Origin: a virus
Direction: 5' to 3' (one strand)
IMG/VR virus record: IMGVR_UViG_3300035698_016237
Location: 1-47,672 of that record
Length of the DNA stretch: 47,672 nucleotides
In this document: positions 25,132-33,440 of the stretch, piece after piece
Layout: every line of letters begins with the position of its first letter
Numbering within the stretch: position 1 is the stretch's first letter
Translations under genes and position numbers: made by a program
Notes under the pieces: generated by a model
The model's input: the letters and a program-made list of their open reading frames with translations, nothing else
What the model was told of the DNA's origin: nothing
The model's database searches: none

Positions 25132-25719
25132 TCACAAAGATGGAGGAGCGAAAACACAAGAATAAATATCACCCTTCATGCCAGCAAAGAATATCAAGGA
25201 ACCACAGTCCGACAGATCGTTGAATTCGTTGTAGACTCTAAGTGAATTGCATCGCTTTTCACATATTTTCCCGTAATTGGCAAGATCCCCCCCTGCGTCG
25301 GAGCTTTGGTCTTTTCCAATCCATTCATCACAATTTAGATCGGCAGTCCCCGCGCAGTTTAAAAAGTCTCCCTGCAATCTATACCACTCGTTGCATACTT
25401 CGTGATTCTCGTTTTTTTCCAGTTCCCGGTTTATTTTATATTCCATCTCTGATTCACAGACTTCCTGCATCTTTTCGTCATAGCAGTCGTAATCACAATA
25501 TGCCTTCCCGACATCGTGACAACACCCTACATACTGACTACAGAAAGCACTTGTATCAATGTTGAAATAATCTTTATCCTCTTCTTCCTCGCTCTCTTTA
25601 TCATCCTCGCTCTCTTCATCATCGTTGTCTCGATCATCATACCAATCGTCGTCGCCCTCGCTTCCACAGGCCACAAAGATCAAGAGAAATACTGCCAGTG
25701 CCATCAATTTTGCTTTCAT
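25132..25719 (-). CDS. Cys-rich acidic lipoprotein (cargo gene)
   Basis: About 195 residues from the ATG at 25719, which has GGGAGG 7 bases upstream. The N-terminus MKAKLMALAVFLLIFVAC is a lipoprotein signal peptide with the lipid-attachment Cys at about residue 18. It is followed by a very acidic linker (residues 22-55, runs of D and E) and a domain with about 14 cysteines, including a GCC and several CxxxC pairs, probably disulfide-bonded. It is on the integrase strand, 31 bases after the integrase stop, and ends at the attP arm sites. It is a likely lysogenic-conversion gene, for example envelope modification or superinfection exclusion. The specific function is unknown. Confidence 0.75.
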   Translation of the reverse strand: MKAKLMALAVFLLIFVACGSEGDDDWYDDRDNDDEESEDDKESEEEEDKDYFNIDTSAFCSQYVGCCHDVGKAYCDYDCYDEKMQEVCESEMEYKINRELEKNENHEVCNEWYRLQGDFLNCAGTADLNCDEWIGKDQSSDAGGDLANYGKICEKRCNSLRVYNEFNDLSDCGSLIFFAGMKGDIYSCVFAPPSL

Positions 25720-25750
25720 AATTTTCCTCCCTCTGTACTTCCCTGTTACA

Positions 25751-26545
25751 TCAGAGTTTAAATCTTTGCAACACCATTCTTGCAAATTGTGAAACTTTTT
25801 TATCTGGGTGCTCAGTCATTTCCTGTGCAAGAGCTTGCAATTCACTCCCGAATGTGGCGTTGACCTGGGTTTGTAGATACTCGCTCGACATGTGGCCGTA
25901 AGTGTCAACGGTAGTGCCGATCTCCCTATGTCTCAAGATAGCCTGGGCAACCTGTATCCCTGAATTCATCATCAAATGAGATCCGCAGATATGGCGCAGA
26001 TCGTGAAACCGGAGCTTGGGAAGATAAGCTTTTCGGCAAGCTGTGTTCAACCGTTCTCCGATATCGTTCCTGTATGTCTCATAGAGCATTTGCTCAGGAT
26101 CGCTTTTTAATACTGGCTCAATGTACTTCCAGGCAACCTGGGGAATCGGTATGTACGCCACTTCCCCGGTTTTGGTCGATTTTATCTCGTCTCTTGGGTT
26201 ATCGGGCGAAAAATGCCTGTCCCTACTGCCTTCGACAAGCACCGTTCGGGCCGTACAGTCGAAGTGTCGCATCCGTAAAGCCATGATTTCGGATTTTCTC
26301 AAGCCGCAGAACGCAGCTAAGGCCAAAGCGGGTCGTGCAGATTGGGATGCGCAATTAATCATCCTATCGAGGTCGGGGATTGATACGACAGGCACGGCCC
26401 GCTTGACCCTATGCTTTTTATAGAACTCTGGAACCCGGTTTATCAAGCCCTCTTTGTGCGCCGCCGACAAGAGTATCTTGGTTATCCTTGCAGCGTGTTC
26501 CTGCTTGGCCGGAGTGTCAGTCGTAGCTATCATGCCTTTCAGCAT
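25751..26545 (-). CDS. int: Tyrosine integrase, N-terminally truncated
   Basis: A 264-residue protein carrying an intact catalytic domain: Arg in GLRKSE (R83), Lys in the KSTKTGE hairpin, HDLRH (181-185), His in LRHREIG (206) and the nucleophile Tyr in VDTYGH (216). Only the last 50 residues of the core-binding domain precede it; the arm-binding domain is missing. Upstream at 26579 a strong AAGGAGGG and ATG begin a 20-codon frame (MNIYNRLEG) typical of integrase N-termini, but out of frame with the rest. This suggests an internal deletion with frameshift. The in-frame upstream stop lies at that ATGA. It may be inactive or a deletion form. Confidence 0.7.
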   Translation of the reverse strand: MLKGMIATTDTPAKQEHAARITKILLSAAHKEGLINRVPEFYKKHRVKRAVPVVSIPDLDRMINCASQSARPALALAAFCGLRKSEIMALRMRHFDCTARTVLVEGSRDRHFSPDNPRDEIKSTKTGEVAYIPIPQVAWKYIEPVLKSDPEQMLYETYRNDIGERLNTACRKAYLPKLRFHDLRHICGSHLMMNSGIQVAQAILRHREIGTTVDTYGHMSSEYLQTQVNATFGSELQALAQEMTEHPDKKVSQFARMVLQRFKL

Positions 26546-26579
26546 CGCTTGTGCCTTCCAACCTATTGTAAATATTCAT

Positions 26580-26713
26580 GTATTAACCCTCCTTAAAATA
26601 AACACAAAAAAGCTTGACGACATGGCATAGTGTGATAAATTGATCGTAATCAATCACCATTGTACTTACATTCACGCGATGCGCTGCCAAATAAAAACTA
26701 ATGGAGCTACAAA
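26580..26713. promoter_or_regulatory. Divergent int/xis control region
   Basis: This is an AT-rich region between the integrase and the excisionase-like gene. It contains the perfect palindrome ATTGAT-CGTA-ATCAAT (26639-26654) and a TTGACG -35-like hexamer (26614-26619) toward the plus strand. Promoter assignment is tentative; the palindrome is the clearest operator candidate for the divergent pair. Confidence 0.45.
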
Positions 26714-26923
26714 ATGTCCTCAATGCTTACTCCAAAACAAGCCGCCAAGAAACTACAGTTGAGCCCTCATACAATGCGCCGATGGCGTAAGGACAACAGA
26801 GGCCCGGCGTTTATCAAATATGGCGGCACTATCCGCTACTATGAGAAAGATCTTGACGATTGGCTTGATGCACAACGCCACGATCCCAAAGTAGCACTAA
26901 CGAGCACTAAATGTCAAGATTAA
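26714..26923 (+). CDS. Excisionase-like HTH_17 protein
   Basis: A 69-residue protein with the compact MerR/excisionase-type helix-turn-helix: LTPKQAAKKLQLSPHTMRRW (residues 5-24), then a wing GTIRYYEKDLDDWL (38-51). Proteins of this form direct excision or act as small repressors. It is divergent from the integrase with the ATTGAT palindrome between them. A recombination-directionality role is inferred from fold and position. Confidence 0.75.
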   Translation: MSSMLTPKQAAKKLQLSPHTMRRWRKDNRGPAFIKYGGTIRYYEKDLDDWLDAQRHDPKVALTSTKCQD

Positions 26924-26939
26924 ACATTAGGTGGCACCG

Positions 26940-27182
26940 ATGAACACAAAAGAACACTACCAAGACTCATTCAATGCACATGTAAAGGCTATCAAGGCCA
27001 CTTTGAAAGAAAAGCATCCTGATCGGTCACAAAAATACACAAGGCAGGTAGACCTTACCCCTCTGTTTGGTCGGAGCTTCGTTGAGACCATCTTCAAAGA
27101 TATCCCGACAATCAACGGTTATGCGGTGGTGGAAGATTTTGTCCGCTACGCACTTTTAGAACACAGAAGCAAGAACGCTTAG
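26940..27182 (+). CDS. Hypothetical small protein
   Basis: About 80 residues from the ATG at 26940; AGGTGG lies 7 bases upstream, better placed than the GTG at 26931. The N-terminus is helical and basic. It is unrecognised. It leads the recombination operon. Confidence 0.55.
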   Translation: MNTKEHYQDSFNAHVKAIKATLKEKHPDRSQKYTRQVDLTPLFGRSFVETIFKDIPTINGYAVVEDFVRYALLEHRSKNA

Positions 27183-27195
27183 AAAGGCAACGAGA

Positions 27196-27696
27196 ATGAG
27201 TGAGAAATTCCTCAAAGTGGTGGCGCGACATAAACAGTCCGCGAAAACAAAGACGACATTGAGCTTCAAGCTTTACCAGCGTCTTAGCAGGTCGGAGCTT
27301 GAGGCAGTCGTCAAAGTAGAGAACTTAGAGATCGTGGAAAGCATCTACGACGAACGGGGGAGGGTTTGTAAATTAAAAGACTTTGGCCTTGAACATGCCC
27401 ACATCAAAGAGCGTATCAAAATCCGTATAGACGGCGGCGAAGAGTGTGAATTCCTTGTCTCTTGGAAGGGTATCAGAGCCAAGGCGTCAAAGGCAAAAGA
27501 CGGCGACGGGGATGTCATCATCGACATGTCAGGCTCAATGCCTGTATTCGATGAGGCACATGTGGCCTTCCTGGACTTGGCTCAGAAGGACGCAGAATTG
27601 TTGATTACCTGGGAGTCTGCACAGCAGAGCTTGCCGGGAATCAGCGAGACACAGCCGGAAGACTACCCCGAGGAACCTGTCGAGCTTGACATCTAA
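27196..27696 (+). CDS. Hypothetical protein
   Basis: A 166-residue protein with a basic N-terminal 30 residues and an acidic C-terminal tail (EDYPEEPVELDI). Predicted strand and turn segments surround GDGDVIIDMSGSM. It is unrecognised. Position between an early gene and the exonuclease suggests a recombination or replication accessory. Confidence 0.6.
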   Translation: MSEKFLKVVARHKQSAKTKTTLSFKLYQRLSRSELEAVVKVENLEIVESIYDERGRVCKLKDFGLEHAHIKERIKIRIDGGEECEFLVSWKGIRAKASKAKDGDGDVIIDMSGSMPVFDEAHVAFLDLAQKDAELLITWESAQQSLPGISETQPEDYPEEPVELDI

Positions 27697-27720
27697 CAAT
27701 AACCTGGAAGGAAAGAAACA

Positions 27721-27990
27721 ATGAGCGATACAGAAAAGAAGAACACAAAGGCAAAAGTCAACCCGCGCGTGTCGATGTATATCGTATCGGTGGCAAACCA
27801 CTCTCAAAACACGTTCAAGAGATACTCACTTGCCGCTACCAGCGATACCGGCGCGATCAATTTGGTCAAAGAGAAACGCACCGGCAAGTCTGACATATCC
27901 AGCGTCACGATCATCACGAAGGGTGAGGTTGTGCCTGTTTTGATGCCTGATGCCAAGGACAGCAAGCCCACCACGGCCAACCAACTGTAA
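27721..27990 (+). CDS. Hypothetical protein
   Basis: An 89-residue protein with a basic, probably flexible first 20 residues and a small beta-type core (SMYIVSVANHS, SSVTIITKGEV). AAGGAAAG precedes the ATG. No family is recognised. Confidence 0.58.
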   Translation: MSDTEKKNTKAKVNPRVSMYIVSVANHSQNTFKRYSLAATSDTGAINLVKEKRTGKSDISSVTIITKGEVVPVLMPDAKDSKPTTANQL

Positions 27991-28189
27991 CCCGGAGAGT
28001 TGCATAAGCTCAACGAGAGCCTTCGACCCGATAAAAACTGTTACGGGCGAACCTACGAGCAAAAGGTTCCCGCACCCGAGATGGACACCTAACCCCGACC
28101 GAGATTGCAGGGATTCCCCTTTTTCCCTGCGGTCTCTCAGAATTCATCTACTAGGTGGGTTCTGAGAGACTAATAACAAGAGAGATATC
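27991..28189 (+). promoter_or_regulatory. Structured leader upstream of the exonuclease
   Basis: These 199 bases have no plausible gene but several stem-loops: CCCG with CGGG around a 13-base loop, GAACCT with AGGTTC (9-base loop), GCAGGGA (28107-28113) with TCCCTGC (28124-28130), and the perfect 10-bp pair TCTCTCAGAA (28133-28142) with TTCTGAGAGA (28160-28169). The last ends 20 bases before the ATG. It looks like a structured 5' leader or a small RNA. Confidence 0.5.
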
Positions 28190-29161
28190 ATGTACAAACC
28201 AGATATGCCAGCCAAGGAGTACCACGCTAACGAGGCAACCAGCAGGAGCGCCCTGAGCCTGTTCGCTGAAAGCCCTTTGCAGTACAAGCACAAGATACTT
28301 GACGGGAATAGTAACGGTGTGAAGCAAGCTTTTCACGAGGGCACTTACCTGCATACCGGCCTAATGGAGCCTGACAAGCTCCCAAAACAGTTAATGACAA
28401 CAAGCACACTGTACAACTCGCAGACCTGGAGAGATACCGCACGGGACAACCCTGACAGTGTGGTGATACCCGAGAAAGAAGTTGACAAGCTGAATTCAAT
28501 TCTTCAATTTGCCGCATCTGACAAGCACGTTATCGAGATTCTGAAGGCTGGCAAGGTAGAAGAATCATTCTTCACTGAAGATCCAGTAACTAAGCTCCCA
28601 TTGAAATGCAGACCGGATATGTGGTTTGAAGGTGCGCCTTGGGATGTTGGCTTGCATTACAATTTTGGCAGTACGAACCCAGACTTCAACCTGACTGGCT
28701 ACGACAAACGATTCACGCCCCGGATAACAGTTGTCGATTGGAAGTTTATAGGGGCAGGCAGGGGAGCAAACCCTAGTCATATGCCTTCTGGTTTTGCATG
28801 GACTGTCAGAGACTATAAGTATCACTGGCAGGCCATGTGGTATCGCTGGGTTATGTCCTTGGAATTCAAGTGTGACCCGGAAGAGATCGCCTTTGTGTTC
28901 TGCATCATCTCAAAAGACGAACCTCTTCACCTTTGGTTTACAGAGCTACCTCCAATTGCGAACGACATAGCGGCACGAGAAATACGTGACAACCTGGACA
29001 AGCTGGGAATGTGCAAAAAGGCCGATGACTACCCAGCTACAGGCAAAGGAATCAACGATATGGCTACTTACATGCACTGGCTGAACTTCTTCAACTCGTC
29101 AGATGGTGACGACATAGCCAATTGTGCAACAGAAGGGATGGTCCTCAATGGAAGACTTTGA
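28190..29161 (+). CDS. PD-(D/E)XK exonuclease (RecE/DUF3799-like)
   Basis: A 323-residue protein with the layout of phage exonucleases that chew 5' ends for recombination. The N-terminus (ATSRSALSLFAESPLQYKH) is the usual helix-rich opening, EGTYLHTGLMEP follows, CRPDMWF supplies the metal-binding Asp, and VVDWKF the D-x-K of the PD-(D/E)XK core. KYHWQAMWY matches the QxxxY motif. It is followed with a 14-base overlap by the Gp3-like gene, so the pair may act together. Confidence 0.82.
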   Translation: MYKPDMPAKEYHANEATSRSALSLFAESPLQYKHKILDGNSNGVKQAFHEGTYLHTGLMEPDKLPKQLMTTSTLYNSQTWRDTARDNPDSVVIPEKEVDKLNSILQFAASDKHVIEILKAGKVEESFFTEDPVTKLPLKCRPDMWFEGAPWDVGLHYNFGSTNPDFNLTGYDKRFTPRITVVDWKFIGAGRGANPSHMPSGFAWTVRDYKYHWQAMWYRWVMSLEFKCDPEEIAFVFCIISKDEPLHLWFTELPPIANDIAAREIRDNLDKLGMCKKADDYPATGKGINDMATYMHWLNFFNSSDGDDIANCATEGMVLNGRL

Positions 29162-30083
29162 GCCTCGTGTTGAAGGCGTGAGTGATGTTGTGCGCCTGAT
29201 AGAAGCAGGAAAAATCAGGCTGGGATACAAGGCCAAAAGCAAAAATGGCAAAGAATACCCGAAAGCAGCCGATCACTTTGTGGTAAAGCACCTCCCAGAG
29301 GTCGTAGCTGTGTATGGTGAAACCCCGAAGAGCCTCGACATCTGCCTGCCATTGAACGACCTAACCAAGATTTACCCGCAAGAGCTTAGGGCATACGGCG
29401 GCAATAAGGCTCTCAAATGCCACGGGAACGGTGTAGTTGCACAGCGATACAACGATACAACCGAATCCTGGGAGCGCAGGGAAGTTTGCAGAGACGGCGG
29501 TTGCGACTGGTATACGAGCAAGAAGTGTTCCTTCGTTTCCCAGCTGTGGGTTGTGCTTCCCAAGGTTGACATGTTCAAGGCGTATCGAATCATCAGTGGA
29601 TCTTTCAACACCACCGTCAACCTGAATACCTTCTTCAAACAACTGGCAGAGACATTCAACGGGAAGATTCGCGGCATACCGATAACCCTGAAGTTGGTTG
29701 AAATAACCAACAATCCGGTAGTAAGCGGCAAGCGTATCGCCTCTCAGAACTACGTTATCGTACCGGAAGCGGGGTTCAAGGCTGACTACGAGTCTGTTTC
29801 TAACATCCTGAGCGGTGATTCTGGCTTTGTTCTTCCAGCAAGCAACCTCGCTCTTCCAGCCATAGATCCCTCAAAAGAGGTTTTAACAGACGACTCTGAC
29901 CCAACACTACCCGTACCTACCGACAGCGCACCCAACAAGGAAGAACTGGAAGACTTGTTCAAGAGGGCAAGCATGGCGATGAAGATCACCGTCAATGAGG
30001 CAAGAGAAAACTACATCGTAGGCCATGAAGGGGATATCGACTCATTTAAGGCGTCTATAGAGAAGAAAGAGGCAGGGAAATGA
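29148..30083 (+). CDS. Gp3-like zinc protein (recombination directionality/annealing family)
   Basis: About 311 residues from the ATG at 29148 (MEDFEP), preceded by AGAAGGG; it overlaps the exonuclease end. KIRLGYKAKS, TPKSLDICLP and GSFNTTVNLNTFF with IRGIPITLKLVE match the conserved blocks of the Gp3-like recombination directionality factor family, also annotated as metal-binding phage proteins. Cysteines in CHGNG, CRDGGCDW and KKCSF could bind zinc. The C-terminal 80 residues are acidic and probably flexible. In many phages this family replaces RecT beside a RecE-like nuclease. Whether it acts in integration control or strand exchange is not decidable here. Confidence 0.7.
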   Translation: MEDFEPRVEGVSDVVRLIEAGKIRLGYKAKSKNGKEYPKAADHFVVKHLPEVVAVYGETPKSLDICLPLNDLTKIYPQELRAYGGNKALKCHGNGVVAQRYNDTTESWERREVCRDGGCDWYTSKKCSFVSQLWVVLPKVDMFKAYRIISGSFNTTVNLNTFFKQLAETFNGKIRGIPITLKLVEITNNPVVSGKRIASQNYVIVPEAGFKADYESVSNILSGDSGFVLPASNLALPAIDPSKEVLTDDSDPTLPVPTDSAPNKEELEDLFKRASMAMKITVNEARENYIVGHEGDIDSFKASIEKKEAGK

Positions 30084-30319
30084 CAAAGCTCAAATGGACT
30101 GAAACGAAATTGGGCTTTAGAGCGATAGATGGGCAGTTCTTGTTCAATATTGAAAACTGCCCACACCTAGATAAAACATTCCCAATAAGACTTGAAGCAA
30201 AAATCAAGGTAGGTGTCAAAACTCTTGAAGGAGAGATAGACCAATTCGCCAGCTTTGAAGCGGCGAAGGATCACACTCAGGCCTATTTTGATGCCTTGAT
30301 CGGGGGCCGCGATGAGTGA
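30080..30319 (+). CDS. Hypothetical small protein
   Basis: A 79-residue protein whose ATG overlaps the previous stop (ATGA) and whose end overlaps the RusA gene by 8 bases. Beta-type N-terminus (KLGFRAIDGQFLF), helical C-terminus. It is unrecognised. Confidence 0.6.
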   Translation: MTKLKWTETKLGFRAIDGQFLFNIENCPHLDKTFPIRLEAKIKVGVKTLEGEIDQFASFEAAKDHTQAYFDALIGGRDE

Positions 30320-30896
30320 ACGTGTGTACAATCTTGAGGAAATCAGGCCGTTAAGCCTCAACCAAGCCTATGTCAATAACCCACGCACAGGAGGCCGTTT
30401 CCCTTCTGCTGAATTAAAAGAATTCTCAAAGCAGGTAAAAGCCGGTGTTCTGGCAATTGAGAGAGAATTGTACAAAGACGACCCCATCGACTTTACAGAA
30501 TTTGACTGCACATACATCTTCTGGTTGCCAAGGACAAACAGATTGAGTGGTTGCAAGGGAGTAAAGGGACTGAGCGACCGAGCTATGTACAACAAAGACG
30601 GCTCTCTCAGGAAGATGGACGTGACGAATATGGTCAAAACAGTCGAAGATGCAGTCTTTGAAGTCCTTTCAGATTGGAGTCTCGCGCATGGTGGTCAGGC
30701 GTTCAATGATAGCCAAGTGGTGTGTGCCAAAGAGATCAAGGCCGTTCACCCTGCCAACAAGCACGCAATAACGATCATACTTCGCCCCTATGAGCAAATC
30801 AAAGACTTAGGCAGGTACTTGTCCTACCCAACATGGACTGAGCCTTTCAGAGAAGAGTTGATTAAACAGCAATGCCCACAAGGGGTTCTGCTATGA
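30312..30896 (+). CDS. RusA-like Holliday junction resolvase
   Basis: A 194-residue protein of the RusA endodeoxyribonuclease family. The metal-binding motif is DVTNMVKTVEDAV (from about residue 103), with the following NDSQVV (132-137) containing the second acidic group. The N-terminal LSLNQAYVNNPRTGG is the usual start of the fold. It would resolve branched recombination or replication intermediates before packaging. The long N-terminal extension relative to the 120-residue E. coli protein is common in phage members. Confidence 0.82.
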   Translation: MSERVYNLEEIRPLSLNQAYVNNPRTGGRFPSAELKEFSKQVKAGVLAIERELYKDDPIDFTEFDCTYIFWLPRTNRLSGCKGVKGLSDRAMYNKDGSLRKMDVTNMVKTVEDAVFEVLSDWSLAHGGQAFNDSQVVCAKEIKAVHPANKHAITIILRPYEQIKDLGRYLSYPTWTEPFREELIKQQCPQGVLL

Positions 30897-31183
30897 GCTA
30901 CGACGAGAAATATCTCTGGAAGTCGAAGCACCTTGTCCTGAAGTGCAAGATCGAAGACATAACCGAGGATGTCATTGAAGACTTCGAGTTCGATCTCAAA
31001 TTATGGTGGAACACAGCTTCTAAGGAGTTCGATGAGGCTTTTGAGAAGCTTGGGCCAGATCATTTTGAGATAGACAACCTCACAGATGGACACGACTTCC
31101 AATTGGTCGGGATGATGTCTGACCACTGGATTGAAACTTATGAATGCGAAACATACGCGAAGGAGGAAGAGGATGAGGATTAA
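30893..31183 (+). CDS. Hypothetical acidic protein
   Basis: About 96 residues from the ATG at 30893 overlapping the RusA stop (ATGA). Very acidic, with an acidic tail (EEEDED). It is unrecognised. Its last bases supply the AAGGAGG of the next gene. Confidence 0.6.
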   Translation: MSYDEKYLWKSKHLVLKCKIEDITEDVIEDFEFDLKLWWNTASKEFDEAFEKLGPDHFEIDNLTDGHDFQLVGMMSDHWIETYECETYAKEEEDED

Positions 31184-31613
31184 AGCTTTTGAGGTGTGGA
31201 GTAAATCATCAGGAACGAGATACTTTTGCATAGACAAACGCAGTATTACCCATGATGGTTATGATTTCAAGAATCTAGGCAACTACCGATACACAATTTT
31301 ATCAATGAGTGGGAATGCCTCCGAGAGGAATCATTTAGACGACTACACCACCGCAGACCCCAATGCCGACTGGGAGGACTGTTGGAATGACAATGGAGAG
31401 AGGCACGAATATCTAGTCAACATTACTGGTGGTTTTAGTGTCAGAACCACAGGCAGAGAAAGACGCTGTTGGCATGTCACCAGTCAAGACTTCGGCAAGA
31501 CCTACTACAAAACAAACCCAAAGTTCACAAGAGAGATCAAGGGCTTAAAAGACGCCGCCGAAGCGATGCTCTCCAGTATCAAAGAGTTAGAGAAGGGAGA
31601 CGATGATGGCTGA
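31173..31613 (+). CDS. Hypothetical protein
   Basis: About 146 residues from the ATG at 31173, chosen because AAGGAGG lies 6 bases upstream; the longer frame lacks a site. The N-terminal half is a beta-rich region with SGTRYFCIDKRS, the C-terminus basic and helical (FTREIKGLKDAAEAM). It is unrecognised. Confidence 0.6.
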   Translation: MRIKAFEVWSKSSGTRYFCIDKRSITHDGYDFKNLGNYRYTILSMSGNASERNHLDDYTTADPNADWEDCWNDNGERHEYLVNITGGFSVRTTGRERRCWHVTSQDFGKTYYKTNPKFTREIKGLKDAAEAMLSSIKELEKGDDDG

Positions 31614-31653
31614 TTACAAGCAATCAATGAGAGAAATGAGAGGATTGAGATGA
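31606..31653 (+). CDS. Possible 15-residue leader peptide before the ATPase
   Basis: ATG at 31606 follows AAGGGAG by 6 bases and reads MADYKQSMREMRGLR, ending in a TGA that overlaps the ATPase ATG at 31650. Such a coupled mini-cistron could set ATPase expression. It is too short to judge by composition, so support is limited to the ribosome binding site and overlap. Confidence 0.35.
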   Translation: MADYKQSMREMRGLR

Positions 31654-33086
31654 CTGACCACCTGAAAAGAATCACAATTGAAAACCTATTGAAGATCAAG
31701 AGCGTAGATATCGACCTGTCGGCTGATATGGTCTTGATTACCGGGGCGAACGAACAGGGGAAGTCTGCCGTCCTGAAAGTAATCGAAATGATACTGAAGG
31801 GCAAAAAGGTATGGGATGAAATGCCCATCCACAACGGCGCTCGTCAAGGCAAGGCCACCCTTGAGACCGACAAATACACCGTTGAGATGGTGATTGACCA
31901 GAAAAAGTCGTCGATCAAGGTCTTGGGCGCTGATAGAATACCCGTCTCGTCGCCTGCGAAGCTGTTGAATACGTGGCTGTCTGACAATGCAGTCGATCCT
32001 ATGCGCTTCAAGGCGTTGGGCGATACAAAGGCAGGACGGCGCGAACAGGCCGAAGTCCTCAAGAGGATCGCCGGTATCGACTTCAGCGAGCTGGATGAAG
32101 AGCGTGACAAGCTCTTCAAAGCGAGGACTGAGTTCAACTCCAACCACAAGCTTCTCAAGACTCAGGCCGGAGCATATAACGCACCACCAGGGACGCCCGA
32201 TGAGTTCATTGACGTAGCGGCACTCTTAGAGCAACTCAGCAAGGCAGAAGAGAACAACCGTAAGCGCGAGACTGCCAAAAACGAGGCCGTAGGAATCTAC
32301 GAGAGCATCGAGAAAAGCCTACGTGTAGTAGAAGAGAACGATTCTAAGCGCAAAGCCGCTTCTGAAGAATTCGATTCAATCAAATATGTCAACACCGATG
32401 AGCTTTACCAAAAAATTAAAGAAGCTGAAGAGGCCAACAGCAGAAAGCGCGAGTTGGAAGTAGATATAGAAAGGCTGGAAATTTACGGTGAAGAGACGGC
32501 GGGAAATCTCACACGGGCAAGAACAAGGCGCGATATCCTGGTTGGCGAGCATGAAGATGGTGAAACCATCGACACCATCCCTCTTCAAGCACAGATTGAA
32601 TCTGCCGCAACCGTCAACGAGAACGTATCCAAAAAGGCAAAGAAGAAAGAACTCGAAGAGCAGGCAGAAAAAGCCGATAGCGCCTCGGAAGGCTGCTCAT
32701 GGGAAATAGAGAAGATCGACAATGAAAAGTTCCGTCTGCTGAATGGGGCAGACTTACCTATAGATGGCCTGAGTATTGAGGGGGATACCGTTTACTACAA
32801 CGGTTTGCCCTTAAAACAGGCCAGTGGAACTGAAGAATTGCGAGTCTCGACGGCTATCGCAATCGCGGAAATCATTAAGGGTGACAACGACGCACCCAGA
32901 TTTGTGCTCATCCAGGATGCCACGTCAATCGACACTGCAAATATGCAGGCGATTCAAGAAATGTGTTCTTCATACAGCATCCAGATCATTTGCACAAAGA
33001 TGGATGAATCAGGGGTACTCGGGATAGTGATTGAGGATGGTGAAGTCAAAGCCGTCAACGCACAAACGGACCTCTTTACCAAATAA
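31650..33086 (+). CDS. SMC/RecF-like AAA ATPase
   Basis: A 478-residue protein with Walker A GANEQGKSA (residues about 32-40) in the RecF/SbcC style, a coiled-coil middle (residues 165-350, long E/K/R/A runs) and a C-terminal ATPase lobe with the Walker B-like FVLIQDATSID (about 420-430) and a DxxN-type D-loop. It opens LKRITIENLLKIKSVDID, the usual start of this family. In phages it accompanies the exonuclease/Gp3 pair and RusA and is thought to act in DNA end processing or repair. The specific partner is unknown. Confidence 0.8.
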   Translation: MTDHLKRITIENLLKIKSVDIDLSADMVLITGANEQGKSAVLKVIEMILKGKKVWDEMPIHNGARQGKATLETDKYTVEMVIDQKKSSIKVLGADRIPVSSPAKLLNTWLSDNAVDPMRFKALGDTKAGRREQAEVLKRIAGIDFSELDEERDKLFKARTEFNSNHKLLKTQAGAYNAPPGTPDEFIDVAALLEQLSKAEENNRKRETAKNEAVGIYESIEKSLRVVEENDSKRKAASEEFDSIKYVNTDELYQKIKEAEEANSRKRELEVDIERLEIYGEETAGNLTRARTRRDILVGEHEDGETIDTIPLQAQIESAATVNENVSKKAKKKELEEQAEKADSASEGCSWEIEKIDNEKFRLLNGADLPIDGLSIEGDTVYYNGLPLKQASGTEELRVSTAIAIAEIIKGDNDAPRFVLIQDATSIDTANMQAIQEMCSSYSIQIICTKMDESGVLGIVIEDGEVKAVNAQTDLFTK

Positions 33087-33116
33087 AATTTAACTGATAA
33101 TTGAATTTGCTTTCTC

Positions 33117-33150
33117 CCCGCCGATCACTGGGGTCCGTGTGGTCGGCGGG
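33117..33150 (+). promoter_or_regulatory. Long intercistronic hairpin
   Basis: CCCGCCGA (33117-33124) pairs with TCGGCGGG (33143-33150), and TCAC with GTGG extends the stem to 12 bp around a 10-base loop. No T-run follows; GGAGG for the next gene starts 6 bases later. It probably stabilises or separates the mRNA segments rather than terminating. Confidence 0.55.
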
Positions 33151-33170
33151 AACATTGGAGGATGACGAAC

Positions 33171-33440
33171 ATGTTCTCAAATAAATCTTATACGCTTACT
33201 GATGCTGGCATTCTTTCCATGACAGTAGAGCAGATGTTTGCCGAGTTCGGAGCAGTACGGAAAAGCTTGTTCTTCTCCAGTAACCGTAGCGACAAAGAAA
33301 TAGAGGCTATGGAGAAGTATAGGTCCAAACTCTACACTCTTTTAAACGGAGCACCCAGTATCGCCGATTTTAGTGACATAGACAGGCGAGAGCTTGAAAT
33401 AGAACGAGGATTGATTGTTGAAAAAGGGAGGATGAGATGA
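33171..33440 (+). CDS. Hypothetical protein
   Basis: About 89 residues from the ATG at 33171 (MFSNKS), 9 bases after GGAGG; the ATG at 33162 directly abuts the GGAGG and is less likely. Helical, charged. Its stop overlaps the next start (ATGA). It is unrecognised. Confidence 0.58.
   Translation: MFSNKSYTLTDAGILSMTVEQMFAEFGAVRKSLFFSSNRSDKEIEAMEKYRSKLYTLLNGAPSIADFSDIDRRELEIERGLIVEKGRMR

Noticed and set aside
27950-28165. 71-codon frame in the exonuclease leader
   Set aside because: It overlaps the previous gene, has Pro/Arg-rich unlikely composition and no ribosome binding site; the RNA structures explain the region better.
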